Of a DNA stretch of 64,000 nucleotides, positions 51,380 through 63,833 are shown one piece after another. The stretch covers positions 18,475,978-18,539,977 of the forward strand of contig OZ012685.1 of the NCBI GenBank assembly GCA_963942565.1, read 5' to 3'. The notes under the pieces are model-generated. The model searched no databases and was not told the origin of the DNA. It worked only from the letters and a program-made list of their open reading frames with translations. Origin of the DNA: Maea johnstoni. Taxonomy: Eukaryota; Annelida; Polychaeta; Spionida; Magelonidae. The translations under genes were made by a program, and so were the position numbers. Numbering within the stretch: the first letter of the stretch is position 1; each line of letters starts with the position of its first letter.

Positions 51380-52430
51380 AGACATGAGTAGTGATCACTG
51401 GCCACAAATCTCAATCATGCGACTTTCTATCAATCATGACATGCTGTCAGGACAACAAAGTAGGGAAGGTTTGGTGATACATATTTCTGTTCAACTCAAC
51501 CCAGAGTCAGTGTGAAACACATACACCCTTTTCGTCTGGAAGGGATCGAACAGGCAGAATTATTGATCTTTTATTAGGGCCTGCTATTGTGGCCGCGTGG
51601 TCTAAGGCACCACAACTGACTGCATGCTATCTCTCACCACTGCATGGGTTCAAGGCAAAGAAAGTTGCCAGTGACTTGGAGTTAGGCGATAGTTTTTGCT
51701 GGGTACTCCCTTCCTCCACTACTTACACTTTGCTAGTCACGAATTAGCCACAATATGGCACAAATGAGACGAAATTCCAAATTGATCTTTTATTTATCAT
51801 GTCTTTTTACACCCTATTATTACACATCCAGTAAAACGTACTTTATCATAAATAAGGAACTTGTCACAATTTATTGGAAGTATTTCATTGAATGCTATAG
51901 CATATCTGCATCACATCACATCACCGCTCAGATGGGCTGATAGGGCATATGGGTCTTCCTTGTAAAATGGTCCAAAATCATCTAGCAGTCAAACTTTGAC
52001 CATGCAGATTCCTTTGAGCTCGAACATTTGACCAATATTTTCATCTCATTTTTTGCCTGAACCTGAATTTCTTTGAAGCCAGTGTTTTTGAATATGACAA
52101 ATATGAACCCCCTCTAAGTTCAAGGTCATGTCATAGCTTTGTTGAACTATGACAGCACCTGATTATCATGTAAGTAATTTTTCAAGTAAAAGGCGAGTTT
52201 TGAAATTTTGCCAAATAACTAAACACAGCCATATATATATATATATTCTTTAAGTGCCACATTACATCATAATAGCCACTTATTGTTAAGTTTATCACTA
52301 TTTGTGAAATATGAGATGAAACCTATACAATGGCATAAGTGCCGTTATCTTCTTTAACTCAGTTTTCTCATTTTCTACCTGCAAAAATGACCCAGTTATT
52401 GAGTAGGGTGCTACCTTAAAACATCCTTAT
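51380..52430. repeat. Dispersed repeat related to the block A insert at 38972-40296, split by a SINE
   Basis: Outer segments match 39058-39310 and 40085-40296 (GAGTAGTGATC, CCATGCAGATTCC, TTGACCAATATTTTCATCTC, GGCATAAGTGCCGTTATCTT, GAGTAGGGTGCTACC). This copy lacks the ~760-bp middle found in block A and instead contains a SINE at 51576-51780. Confidence 0.7.
51576..51780 (+). mobile_element. tRNA-Leu-type SINE, full copy with target duplication
   Basis: The head GGCCGCGTGGTCTAAGGC is a tRNA-Leu-like D-arm/box A. Then come GACTGCATGC and a degenerate box B, the body AGTTGCCAGTGACTTGGAGT, and the tail CACGAATTAGCCACAATATG to GAAATTCCAA. The 14-bp direct repeat ATTGATCTTTTATT flanks it (51562-51575 and 51781-51794). 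Confidence 0.9.
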
Positions 52431-53870
52431 TTGGATTAAATTGATTTCTGCCTAGAATTGTAAAGTCATCTTTTTCATGACCCCAACACAAGAATCCTAT
52501 TTCATTTGAAAGAATACTGCTGTATAGGTATAGAAATGTGTAGGTAACAGCTGATGTAGACATAGGATACCCTAGCATTGCAAAAGAGGGGGTTGTTCTA
52601 TTCAGATCCCAGAAAAGTGGAAGGAGATTTGCTCAATTAGTGGGACACCCTCATTTAAGTATATTTTGAATCCCAGCATCCGACATTCACCTGTAAATTG
52701 GGCATCAAGATATTAACTCAGTAATGGTCACAGCAGCCAAAAACAGCCTTACAGTTTTTAGGAAAGGAAAAGCAAAGTTCGGAAAATATTCAAAGGAGAA
52801 ATGTTTATCAGAACATAACTAACTATGCTCCTTCAAATACTTTGTAAAATCCCTCTTAATTTCCAAGTTATTGTCATAAGTGGCATACATCTATGATGCA
52901 AAGATGCAGCTTCTTTAGGCTATCTAATGCTTCTTTAGGAAGTTTAGGCTATTGAACTTTTCAAATTAATGAAATGGACAAAAGCCATCAGGACTCTAGC
53001 CGGATGTAATTTTCTGTTTGTTCAATGAAGTGGGGTGGGGGCATTGGTGCAAAATATATAAAATGCTATTTTGTATATGCACAAGCCCTGCGGGGAGTCT
53101 GCTGGCAGTTACATTGCTCTCAGAGAAAATATTTATATAAATTATTGAATGGAAAATATGAAATATTAATATCACTGATTCTTCAGTGGCCGGACAACCA
53201 TAGAAAAACGATGCGAAACCTTTAATCATTGGTAAATGCGGGTTAACAATCAACCATGACGCTAAAAATTTACATATTTGTTCGTGATTTCCTAATGCTA
53301 CGAGTATACTTGGGGTTGGGGTAGTGAAGGTATTGCATGCGTGTAGCATGCAATATTGCAGTTGGTAGACCCTGCTCAAGAACACGTTGAGACCAAGATT
53401 TGGGATTTTCATTTATTTGTCAGTTTTTCTGCCATGTTGCTGCCAGGGTGCATATAGGCAGGCAGGCGTGGCTGATAGGGCAACCAATCCGCCGCTTGAT
53501 CCCACATCAGTGGCATCATTCATACCTCAGCAGGGTTTCAAACCCAGACATTGATAAGAGACCACTAGCAGTCATTGGCATTGCCTCAGACCACACCTCA
53601 GTGCAGGCCACATAGGACGCGGTCGACATCAGTAAGGGGTGCCGGACCCAACCACCGACATACCCTCACCAGTCGTTAGAATTCCCTCACGCCCTGATGA
53701 CAATAAAGAGGGAGGTGGGCAAAGTGCAACAATCGGATATTGATGTTGATTGAGGTGCTTCAGTACAGGGGAGGGGGGGGGGGCACGATCTCTTTTTAAT
53801 CGGCCGCAGACAGGTGGCATGCGGTCTCGACCGCAGTGTATATATTGTATATATGTATATATTTGTATAC
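52431..53870. other. Non-coding stretch before the AT array
   Basis: Contains an eroded MITE (52713-52890). A tRNA-like or SINE-like patch lies near 53450-53600 (GGGTTTCAAACCCAGAC, GACCACACCTCAGTGC). No credible gene; the 138-residue reverse frame at 52996-53412 has no recognised homology. Confidence 0.4.
52713..52890. mobile_element. piggyBac-like MITE, copy 11 (eroded)
   Basis: Starts TTAACTCAGTAATGG, with family-like GGAGAAATGTTTATCAGAAC and TGCTCCTTCAAATAC in the core. Right end not identifiable. Confidence 0.5.
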
Positions 53871-54465
<595 letters not shown>

Positions 54466-54742
54466 CTAGAAAAGTACCCGACCTGCGGACGGAAACCATG
54501 GAATTTCTGATAATGGCAAACATATCAGAGCACCCGGATATCGCTAAGACCACACATTTAGGGCCACCTTGATAATCTATGTATCAATTATTCAAGGAGC
54601 TTGGTAACAAATATACCTTTTCATAAATAAGATCATGGGTTATTAAACCGGCTGTTATGAAAGATGGGAGACATATGATTTCAGTGATATATCTAATCCT
54701 AATCATTTTTACTCAAAACTATTTTTAAAGTTAAAGTATGGC

Positions 54743-54914
<172 letters not shown>

Positions 54915-55189
54915 CAATTATGGATTGTGCTTAACCGGAAGTTGAGAGTAGATCCGACCCCGCAAGCAGCTGGTCGTTGATTACACTAGAAATGGCGTGC
55001 TTTACTATAATTTTTTTCTAACTTCAACGGCATTATTAAAATAACCGTTGAATATGCTGCCAATTTGAAGCTTGGACCTCGTTGATAGTAATATTACGCA
55101 GACTTTGACGGGCTGGATTTATTTTTTTGCACTTCCCCTTAACTGGCAGAGTAGCTCGGGCTTTTTCAGGTGTCTTTTATATAGGTAGT

Positions 55190-56110
55190 AAAAAGTTTAG
55201 TCATACACCAATCAATATCTTTGGAAACCAGATTTCTTTGTATTCCCTGAAAAAATCCCACTAATCAGATTATGAATGCCATCGTGTGTAGTCATTTACA
55301 TCTGGAGCACACTCATGGACTGAAACATAATTTGATAAATATTTGACAAAAAAGGCATTTCTCAGGTTGAATCTTCCATTCCAATGGAGGGCCTGCTTTG
55401 ACGGCCGTGTGGTCTAAGGCATCGCCACTGACTGCACGCTGTCTCTCATCACTGCAAGCGTTCGAATCCCGGCCTTGGCATGTGAGAAAGTTGCCAGTGA
55501 CTTCGGGTTAGGCTGGGTACTCCGGGTTTCCTCCACTTATTACAACTGGCTAGTCACGAATTAGCCACAATTGGCATAAATGTAACAAAAAACGAAATTC
55601 CAAATCCAAATCCATTCCAATGGATCTACTTGTATAGATAATCTGTTTAACATTTTGCAGCTGACAAATCATTTTGCCATATCTCATGAAATATATTTTC
55701 ATTACTCACTGAGCAAAAGGCAGCAATCATGTAACCTTTTGTCATGTAAAGGAAACCTAAACTAAATAAAGTGTAAAGCCTATTATTCCTGCAAACAGGT
55801 CTAGAACTGACAAGAAAATAATCCTAAGTAATCCTACTGGGTATCCCACTGATGTATTAGTAATAGGGAGTCGCAACCCTGTCAAGGGCAGCCATGGTCT
55901 ACTGGCCCTATAATACAATGCATTTTTGAAATAAAAATCAGCTTTGGCTGTTGTAATCTTTACTTGTTGCATTCATCAACCTACTAAAGTTGACAAGCAA
56001 CTCATAAGAAAAAGAAACATGTGTTGTCCTTGTACAGTAACCCACCTCTACCACGTAAAGGAAAAGTGACAGCATAAGTTGGAACAACTGGACAAATGTT
56101 TTTTTTGTCT
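55190..56110. repeat. Segmental duplication block C, fragment without a GT31 gene
   Basis: Matches block A 37240-37400 and 37640-38060 and block B 46310-46460 and 47010-47410. Shared phrases are ATCAGATTATGAATGCCATC, AACCTAAACTAAATAAAG and AGCCATGGTCTA. It is interrupted by a SINE (55389-55611). Homology stops at about 56110, where the inverted-arm structure begins, and the part that would hold a GT31 gene is not seen. Confidence 0.85.
55389..55611 (+). mobile_element. tRNA-Leu-type SINE, full copy with 13-bp target duplication
   Basis: The head ACGGCCGTGTGGTCTAAGGC matches the tRNA-Leu D arm. Box B GTTCGAATCCCGGCC is perfect at its core. The body and tail are as in other copies. CCATTCCAATGGA flanks it exactly (55376-55388 and 55612-55624). 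It is the best-preserved copy in the window. Confidence 0.93.
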
Positions 56111-56380
56111 TTTTTATATCATAGTACAGTAGCCAGCCACCCATTTTTGGGATTCAGTTAACCCGAGAGCTAGAAAATTTCCGTCGGTATCATGTTTCAT
56201 ATCGCCAGGGTGGATGTAGACCTCAGAAGTGGTGCACATTTTTTTATGGGATCATGCCTTAAACACCCCAGAATATGTAAAAAGGCCCCAAAATGGTCAA
56301 AATAATAGGTAAAGGGGTAGAAAAGGCACCATAAAACATTCATAACTCAGCTTAAAGCAAACATAGGGATGAGTGTTTGG

Positions 56381-57270
56381 TATCAAAATGTTAGTATGTC
56401 AAAATCATATAACTTATTACTCTCAATATCAAATATTTTATATATAAAATTCATAATTTTTATTTCTTTAATTTAATTCATAATCTTCTGTCAAGCTTTC
56501 ATTAAACAACTTCAAAAGTATTTTTGAACGTTTTGATGAGACATTTGTCAACTAAATAGTCCAGTCAATCTGGGGGTCAACGTCAGAATAATTGCAACAG
56601 AATTTTTTTCACTTCTGTGAGTTTAGGGATGGTGTCCTGCATGATATACCAAAAGTCTACCAAAATCATCCCATGGGAAATGGGTCAACGGTGGCCATCT
56701 TTAAAGATGGCCGCCAAATTGCCTATTACAATACTATGCTTCAGATTTACTTTTTTCTCTTGAAAAGATTCAGACTAGTGATCATAAAACTTGTTTCTAT
56801 TTCCTTTCTACAACTCATTGTGATATTTTATGCAAGATTTGTTAGGGGAAAATGTTGAAATTTATAACTTTCAATGAAATTTAAGCTGAAAAAAGTGCAA
56901 AATTTGACAAAAATCCTCTCAAAGTGTTTCTAAAAATGTTCAAACCTATGGTAATTTGATATTCATTACTATCTGTATTCCTTTACCTGATTACTTAAGC
57001 TTTTTAAAATTTATGAACCCAGATTCCTTCTCTGGTGTTCATGAAATATCTTTTTAAACATGATTACTGTTTCAGGGATGCTACCATAACTCTGTGCAAA
57101 TCATGTAACATAATAAAACCTTATAACTAAATCTGTTGAGGTTAGTATTTTACCTCTTTTAATAGTCTATCTTTTACAGAAGGACATTTTAATAGAAAGA
57201 AATGTGTTTCTGGTCACAAATTAGGGGTGGGTGTAATTTACCACCCTTGAAAGTACCCCCCCCCCCCCAC
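56381..57270 (+). repeat. Left arm of a long imperfect inverted repeat
   Basis: Pairs with 60500-61338 in reverse. The best block is TCCAGTCAATCT, ATTGCAACAGAATTTTTTTC, TTTGGTAGAC-type sequence and GCCATCTTTAAAGATGGC. It ends inward in a C-run (57258-57270). Divergence between arms is substantial, perhaps a quarter of sites by eye. Confidence 0.8.
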
Positions 57271-57513
57271 CAAAAAAAGAAAACAAAAAAAAACAACGAA
57301 AATGCTGTGAATTGAAATAAAATGAACAGGAGGGTAGACTGGGGAAAGCAAGATTGTAGTGAAGCAACAATCAAGGAATTTTCTTATGGTGTAAGATACT
57401 AAACCAGATACACTACACTTGATGAAACATTCCAGAAAATCAGAGACATCTGGGTTGAGGTCCTTGCCCACCTGTGGCCTCTGGTCACCTCGGACAAATT
57501 TGTCCTAGAAACG

Positions 57514-58455
57514 GTGTCCAGGGGCGACAGGATCGAGTTCACGGCAAAACCTCCGACTACATCGAGGGTATGGTGGACGGAGACCCCCAAAAATCCGTCT
57601 CGAAGGGCGGACCCCGAGAGAGGTCTCCAGTCCATGTTGGACAAGCAGGCCATAAGAGAGATTCCAGTGTCTCCAGAGACGCCCGGGTTTTACTCCCCGA
57701 TTTTCCTAGTAGCCAAGGAATCGGGTAGCTGGAGGCTGATTCTCAACCTCAAGGCTTTCAACAAATTTGTAGTGCCCCCATCCTTTCGGATGGAGACACT
57801 GCGAACAGTTATGGATTGCCTAGGGGAGGCAGCTCAACAACGACAGAACACCTCAGAACATTTGAGGGACTTAAGTCTGTCCGAAACGTGGGCGATCTCT
57901 ATCGATTTAAGAGACGCCTACTTTCACGTGGCCGTGGCGCCAGAGCATACCAGGTACCTACCCTTCGCTTACAATGGCAGAGCCTTTGAGTTCCTGGTGC
58001 TCCCCTTCGGTCAGTCGACGGCTCCCAGAGTCTTCACAAGGATCGTGAGGGTCATAGAGGTCTTCCTCAAAGTACAGGGTGTCGATATGCACCAGTACTT
58101 GGACGATTGGCTGATGAAAAGTCAGTCAAAATCCCTAGTGGAGCGTCACCGAGATTTGACGCTATTCTGGGTGAACAAGCTGGGGTTCCTTGTGAACGAG
58201 GGCAAGTCCCAGCTCACCCCCTCTCAGGCCTTTGCCTTCCTGGGTTCGACCCTGGATCTCCTGAATATGCTCGTGTTCCCGAGCGAAAGGAGGATTCTCA
58301 GGGCTACCCGCCTAGCGGCCTCTTTGCTGGCAAGAAATGCCCAGCCGGCGAAGACCTGGCAGAGGTTTCTAGGACACCTGTCCATCCTCCGCGAGTTGGT
58401 TCCTATGGCAGTAGTCCACACGCAGTCGAACCAGCTGATGCTCCATGACCAGTAG
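57514..58455 (+). other. DIRS fossil part: reverse transcriptase
   Basis: Palm-domain landmarks are WRLILNLKAFN, SIDLRDAYFHV, LPFGQSTAPRVF and the catalytic YLDD box. The spacing and the INLRAYFH-like second motif are those of DIRS and related retroelements. Part of a fossil element, not a host gene. Confidence 0.9.
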
Positions 58456-58581
58456 ACACAGGTCTCGGACAGCCCGTACGTACGCATCCTACCGAACGAG
58501 GCGACTCTCGCCGAGTTAGAGTGGTGGACTTCACAGGCCAATCTTTGAGTTGGCTGCCCCTTCCTGCATCCTGATCCGACT

Positions 58582-58950
58582 ATGTCGATCGTAACAGATG
58601 CCTCCAAGGAAGGGTGGGGAGGCCACCTAGGCGACTGGGTGGTCTCCGGGCATTGGTCAAGAGCCTGGGCCAAGCAACACATCAATTGGCTCGAGCTTCA
58701 AGCGGTCTGGCTAACCCTGAAGCATTTTCTACCTCAGTTGCAGGGCACTGCTTTGGATGTCATTTCCGACAATTCCACCATGGTTGCCTATATCAACAAG
58801 GTGGGCGGGACCCAGTCCCCGTCTCTGTGCCGTCTGGCACTGGACGTCTGGGCATGGTGCAGGCAACATGACATCTTTCTTGTGGCCAGCCACCTGTCCG
58901 GGGACAAGAACGTCCTTGCAGATGCCTTGTCCAGGGGGAGCCACCGTCAC
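58582..58950 (+). other. DIRS fossil part: RNase H
   Basis: TDASKEGWGGHL, then NWLELQAVWLTL, SDNSTMVAYIN and HLSGDKNVLADALSR follow the acidic-residue order of the retroelement RNase H fold. Confidence 0.88.
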
Positions 58951-59608
58951 CCGACGGAGTGGACCCTCCACAACGCGGTGTCCAGAGCGATGTTTCAATG
59001 CTGGCCAACCCTGCATGTGGACCTGTTCGCGTCGGAGAAGAACCACAAGCTGCCAGTGTTCTTCTCAATCCGGCCGTCCCCGTCGTCGAGCCGTGTGAAC
59101 ACGCTGACGCAGAACTGGGAATGCCTCTACGGATATGCGTATCCACCGACGGCACTCCTCCCGAGAGTGTTGCGGAAGTTGAGGCTTCAACCAACGCCCC
59201 AGATCCTACTGGTGGCCCCGTTCTGGCCCAGCCAGCCGTGGTTCCGCCAACTGACATCGATGCTGACGGATCTGCCACGGGCGATCTCCCAGAGGGACGA
59301 TCTCCTGAAGAATGCGGTCACGGGGATGCGGTACCCCAAACCGGAGGCCATGAGGTTAACTGTATGGCCTCTGTCCGCAAATCCTTCGTTGACCGCGGCT
59401 TTTCAGCAAACGTTGCTGACACGGCAGCCAGAGCCAGACGAGAGTCAACTCGCCGGGTTTATGGTTCCCGCCTTTAACGGAGGTAGCAGAATTTCTGGAA
59501 AACCTGTGGACAATCCGGCATAAAGGTAATCCCTTAGCCCCGTCCACTTTTGCAGGGTATAGGTCGGCTATTGCGGCTAAACACCAGGGTTTTCTGGATG
59601 GGTCCACG

Positions 59609-60295
59609 GTGTCTTTGAACACCAACCTCTCTACCCTCTTGAAGGGTATCTTTGTCGTGGCGGCCAGGCCGAGAACTTTCAGGGAAATGTGGGACCTTCC
59701 AACGGTACTTAAGTACCTGGCGGGCCCACCGTTTGAGCCCCTACATGCGGCCCCCTTGAAGTCAGTGGCCACCAAGACGGCCTTCCTCATACAGCTAGCA
59801 TTGGGTAGGCGGGTGAGCTGGGTCCACTCTTGCAGGATAGACCCTAGCCACCTGAGATGGGAAAATGGTGGAGTTTGTCTCCTCCCTTCTCTCTTGCTGG
59901 ATAAAAACCAGTCTTTGTCCTTCACTCCTAGCTCGGTGTTCTTGCTGAGCTTAAAGGAGCACTCACCAGATGATAAGGTACATTGTCCACTCAGAGCTCT
60001 GAAGTGGTATCTGAAGCTTACCAAACCCCTTCGGGGCGCGGAGAAGGCTCTCTTCGTTATCTCGAAAGAGCCATACGAGAAAGCTTCCAAGGGTACTGTC
60101 ACTGGTTGGGTGAAGGAGGCCATATCTGGGGCGTACTCGCACTTGTCGCACGAGCAGAGAGAGCAGATGGGCATTCGTGCTCACGACACCAGAGGGGTCG
60201 CAACCACTTGGGCAGCCACCGTAGGTCTGGAGTCGCCCTCAGACCTTCGCACGCTTCTACCTGAAGGACCTCCCTGCTATGAGGGGACGGTTTAG
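59609..60295 (+). other. DIRS fossil part: tyrosine recombinase
   Basis: Resembles the phage-integrase-like recombinase of DIRS elements: KTAFLIQLALGRRVSW, CPLRALKWYL and RAHDTRGVATTW. This recombinase replaces the DDE integrase of LTR elements and distinguishes the family. Confidence 0.85.
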
Positions 60296-60390
60296 TAGAG
60301 CGGTGATGGTGGCGGCCGGCACAGCGGCTAGAAAGTAATTCCAGATCCTTCCACAGCTTATGCTAAACGGTGGTACTCTGCTTCCAATGG

Positions 60391-60462
60391 GAGCAGGTAA
60401 GGATTTACTAATAAAACAGGAAATTAGAAGTGATTCTCTTTTATGATAAATACTTACCTGCG
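60391..60462. repeat. Imperfect hairpin at the 3' side of the DIRS fossil
   Basis: GCAGGTAAGGATTTACTAAT and ATGATAAATACTTACCTGC are inverted around a short A/T-rich centre. It lies about 50 bp past the recombinase part and could be a terminal structure of the element. Confidence 0.7.
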
Positions 60463-60499
60463 AGCATTGCCCTCCCTTCTGTATCCTCCCCTAGACCTG

Positions 60500-61338
60500 G
60501 AATTTTATTCCCTGAAGGGGGGGGGGGGGGGGGGGCATTCGCCCTATATGTTGAAAGAAGAGGGGTGTAGTCTACACCTTACTATCTGGTTTCCATGGAG
60601 AAACACTTTTCAGATAATGTGTCCTAGGTGTAAACTCTAAAAGATAAAGATTCAGCCTCAGTACATAAGGTTTGGAGGTACACATATTAGATATGGTTGT
60701 GGGCAATTAAGAACTGAAATAGTAAACCCGTTAAAAATCACCTATTATGAACAAATTATAAGGAAACTGGGACCCATAATGAACTGATAAGAAGCCTTAG
60801 GGATGCTGAAAGTGGAAGAAAAAGTAAAGTTTCAAAAATAACCTATGTTTTTAATGCTATCTTAAACAACTCGGAGTAAATTGGGCCGATTTTCATGTTT
60901 TTTCTACTTTTTCTGAATTAAAAGAGCCAAAATTAAAACTTTTTTGAAACAAATTTTGCATGGAATATTCAAACATATTGTCAAAAGTGAAATAAAGCTG
61001 GTTTTAGGTTTCTAAGACTAAATTTGTGTAAGGGAAAATGAAAGTGTGGAGTACAGTACTGAATAGTGAAATTGGCGGCCATCTTTAAAGATGGCTGCTG
61101 TTGACCCCTTTCCCAAGGGATGATTTTGGTAGACTTTCAGTATATTATGCAAGAGACTATGCCTTAACTCACAGAAGTGAAAAAAATTCTGTTGCAATTA
61201 TTCTGACGTTGAGCCCAAAAATCAGTTAGATTGACTGGACTAAAAGACTTTCAATGTACTCAATGTCAATGTTATATTTTACACTGGCTTTAATCTTTAA
61301 ATGACAAAAATGGATATGTAACCAACATTTTGATACTG
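60500..61338 (-). repeat. Right arm of the long imperfect inverted repeat
   Basis: Begins at a G-run (about 60518-60536) mirroring the C-run of the left arm and ends near ACCAACATTTTGATAC (61321-61336). Pairs with 56381-57270. Confidence 0.8.
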
Positions 61339-62238
61339 TTAAACCTTGTGCATAAAATTTGGTGTATGGGAAATGAATGGCACTGAAAGTCAATATTGGA
61401 CTGTTTAGAACAATTCCGAAGTTGCTTCTGGGTAAAATCCTGACAGTCTCAGTGTTTGATCTCCAAATAGATAAAAAGCACCTTCTTCTTTATCTGGAAA
61501 TATAACTAGAGTTGTAAATTAACTGTTTCTTTAGTTCATGATTGTCAAATATTCCTTTCAGGTGAATGATAATCACGAATACTCTATTTGACCTTTTGAC
61601 CTTGGTTTGACCAACATCTTTTCCTTAAAGCTTAGTAATATTTTACACTGCTTTTACCTATATGTGAAAAACACTATAGGCAAGTTAAAAAGCTTATTTC
61701 ACCTAGTGAAAATGAAAGTTGATATTCCATTAGATATGAATCTGTTATGTCAACTTTTTGCTGCTTCACTTAAATTTGGGTGCACCCATAATCAGGCATT
61801 TAGTCATTTTGGCTCCTAAATATTCAAGATTGACCCACAATTTGTCTTGAAGTAATTCAGAAAATGTTGGAGAATTCTTTTTAAAGATACTTCTCACCTA
61901 AAAATATTCTCAGGATAAAATATGCAATTCATGAGAATTTAATATGCTGCTAAATGGAAAATTCAAATACAATATGCCTTAAATCATGAAATTGGGGTTA
62001 GTTTGACCTTGAATGACCTCTAATAAGACAACACAATAACCTACCCTTGGCTTGTTGCACGAAATGGAAAGATTGTCTTACAAGCATTTTGATACCAAAT
62101 AATTCCCATAATGTTTTGTGCTCAAAACTTTTATGACCATAACAGTGGTCCCATACTAGCTTTTTCTCACAACCCGATCTTAAACACTTGACATAGGTAT
62201 GAATAGCCGAATAGCACATTCCACATCTGCATATTAAC
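61339..62238. other. Non-coding stretch
   Basis: AT-rich, no gene or repeat recognised. A continuation of block C or a GT31 gene was looked for and not found. Confidence 0.5.
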
Positions 62239-63833
62239 TTAAAGGACAATTTCACCATGAATAAAACATGGGCCCAAATAGTGTCTTAGGGTATACTCTA
62301 CTCATATCCAAGACCCCACAACCACCCACCTCCACATTAAAAGTTTATTGCTGTTTTAAGTCATGTTTTGCCATGTATCTGGGGGCGGCCATTTTGAAAC
62401 TAGCTTATGACAGAATAGTTGCACAACCTCTGCAGTAGACAGCATCTGCATATACAAGGCTAGGAGTGTGCCCAAATACATTGTGTCCTGTTTCTTCTAG
62501 TAGTAGGAATTTGACAAAGATCATATGACATATTTATTGAGTTTACAAGGACACACTAGATTCTATAAGTTTAAGATGTAAGAGTAAAATACTTACCCTT
62601 CCCATCGATATAGACCACATTCAGATAGTACACTGATTGTAAATTATTGTTTGTTTGTACTTATTTACATTGTAGTTGTTAAAAGGCAGGAAATGGTAAG
62701 TTGGGTAGATAACAACAATTGCAAGCACTTCCCAGAGTTGAAAACACCCTGGGGACTTCAGGTGCTCAGGAAACAGCCATCTCAACACAATTTTGTTAAT
62801 TGCTATCACCATTGCAGGAAGTGAACTACTAATCAATCAGTAATTTAATGCAATTGACCTGGCTAGTACTGTCAATCTAAGGAACACCTTCCCTGGTGGG
62901 TTTGCAAGTTTAGTTTTAGGATTTAAAAATTATTAAGGGAAGTCATTTGATACAAACCTTTCCCAGGTGTCATACAAACAATCAAAATGATGAGTTATAT
63001 GACTCTGATGATGAGGGCCCGGTATAGAATAAATAATCAGCAAATTAAGGGGTTTGGCAGAAGCAAACTTATCCATAACAAATGTTAAGTGTACTTTTAT
63101 CCCTATCCCTTTCCTAGCCATTTTATTGTACCCTTTAAAGAGAAATAGTCTTCAAACAATTTGATGTAACAGATATTGCCTCCTTTTTTGAGCACTTCTG
63201 AACCCTTTCTTTTCTCTCTTGTTGAACATGGCTCTGTGTGGGATCAAAATTGAATATTGTAGGCACTGCACCAGGTTTCGGGTGTTTAAACACCCTAAAT
63301 CCAAGTTTTGTTTGTAGTTCAGCCTCAAAACAAGATTCCTCAAAGTGTTCATGACAAACATTTTGGGCTCCACTTAAATGATTAGTTTTTCATTGTCCAT
63401 TCTATCCCAATGTTGAATAGCCACCTTGCTGCTAAATCCTTCTTTTCTGGGTTAATCTTTGGGTTTGAAATGGAGAAAAAGGAAATTCCCTTTCCTTTTC
63501 CCCTGTCAGATCTGTTGTAGCATCCAATAAACAGCACAAATCACCATTTTTACAACATTGTTGTCATGGTTTCATGTGTGATGCTGGGTGCTGTACATAC
63601 AGGAAGTGCAACTATTCTGGCCTGGACTGCCTGTCAGATGTAGAGTAGCAGTGCATTGTGGGATACAAAGGCTCCCATGGTCTTGAGCTTAATGGCTGGT
63701 TGGGGGGTGGCAATTAAGTGCAATTTCAGAGGTAAGGAAGCCAAACAGTATTCAGGTGAACAGGGACTGTAAAGTATACATACTAAAGTAAGTTCTCAGC
63801 ATATATTAGCCTGAAGGTGTAATTGTCCTTTAA
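62239..63833. mobile_element. TTAA-bounded non-autonomous element (1.6 kb)
   Basis: Starts TTAAAGGACAATTTCACC and ends GGTGTAATTGTCCTTTAA, an 18-bp inverted pair with one or two mismatches. The subterminal part matches the copy at 18892. No transposase frame is recognised. TTAA ends suggest piggyBac-like insertion, but the TIR lacks the usual CCC, so superfamily is open. Confidence 0.7.

Larger units (their letters stand above)
57430..60345 (+). mobile_element. DIRS-like tyrosine-recombinase retrotransposon fossil
   Basis: Three parts appear in the order typical of DIRS elements: reverse transcriptase (about 57514-58455), RNase H (about 58582-58950) and a tyrosine recombinase (about 59609-60295). 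GC content is clearly higher than the surroundings. No gag-like or nucleic-acid-binding part is recognised upstream, so only the pol portion is present. It is broken, with about two or three breaks, yet long coding stretches survive, so it is probably fairly young. It sits inside older-looking inverted arms, pointing to nesting, though DIRS elements can carry inverted termini of their own. Confidence 0.88.

Noticed and set aside
52996-53412. 138-residue reverse-strand frame
   Set aside because: No conserved motif, low-complexity flanks and no splice or promoter support.
58614-59477. Extra open frames on both strands in the DIRS region
   Set aside because: GC-rich shadow frames of the retroelement parts.
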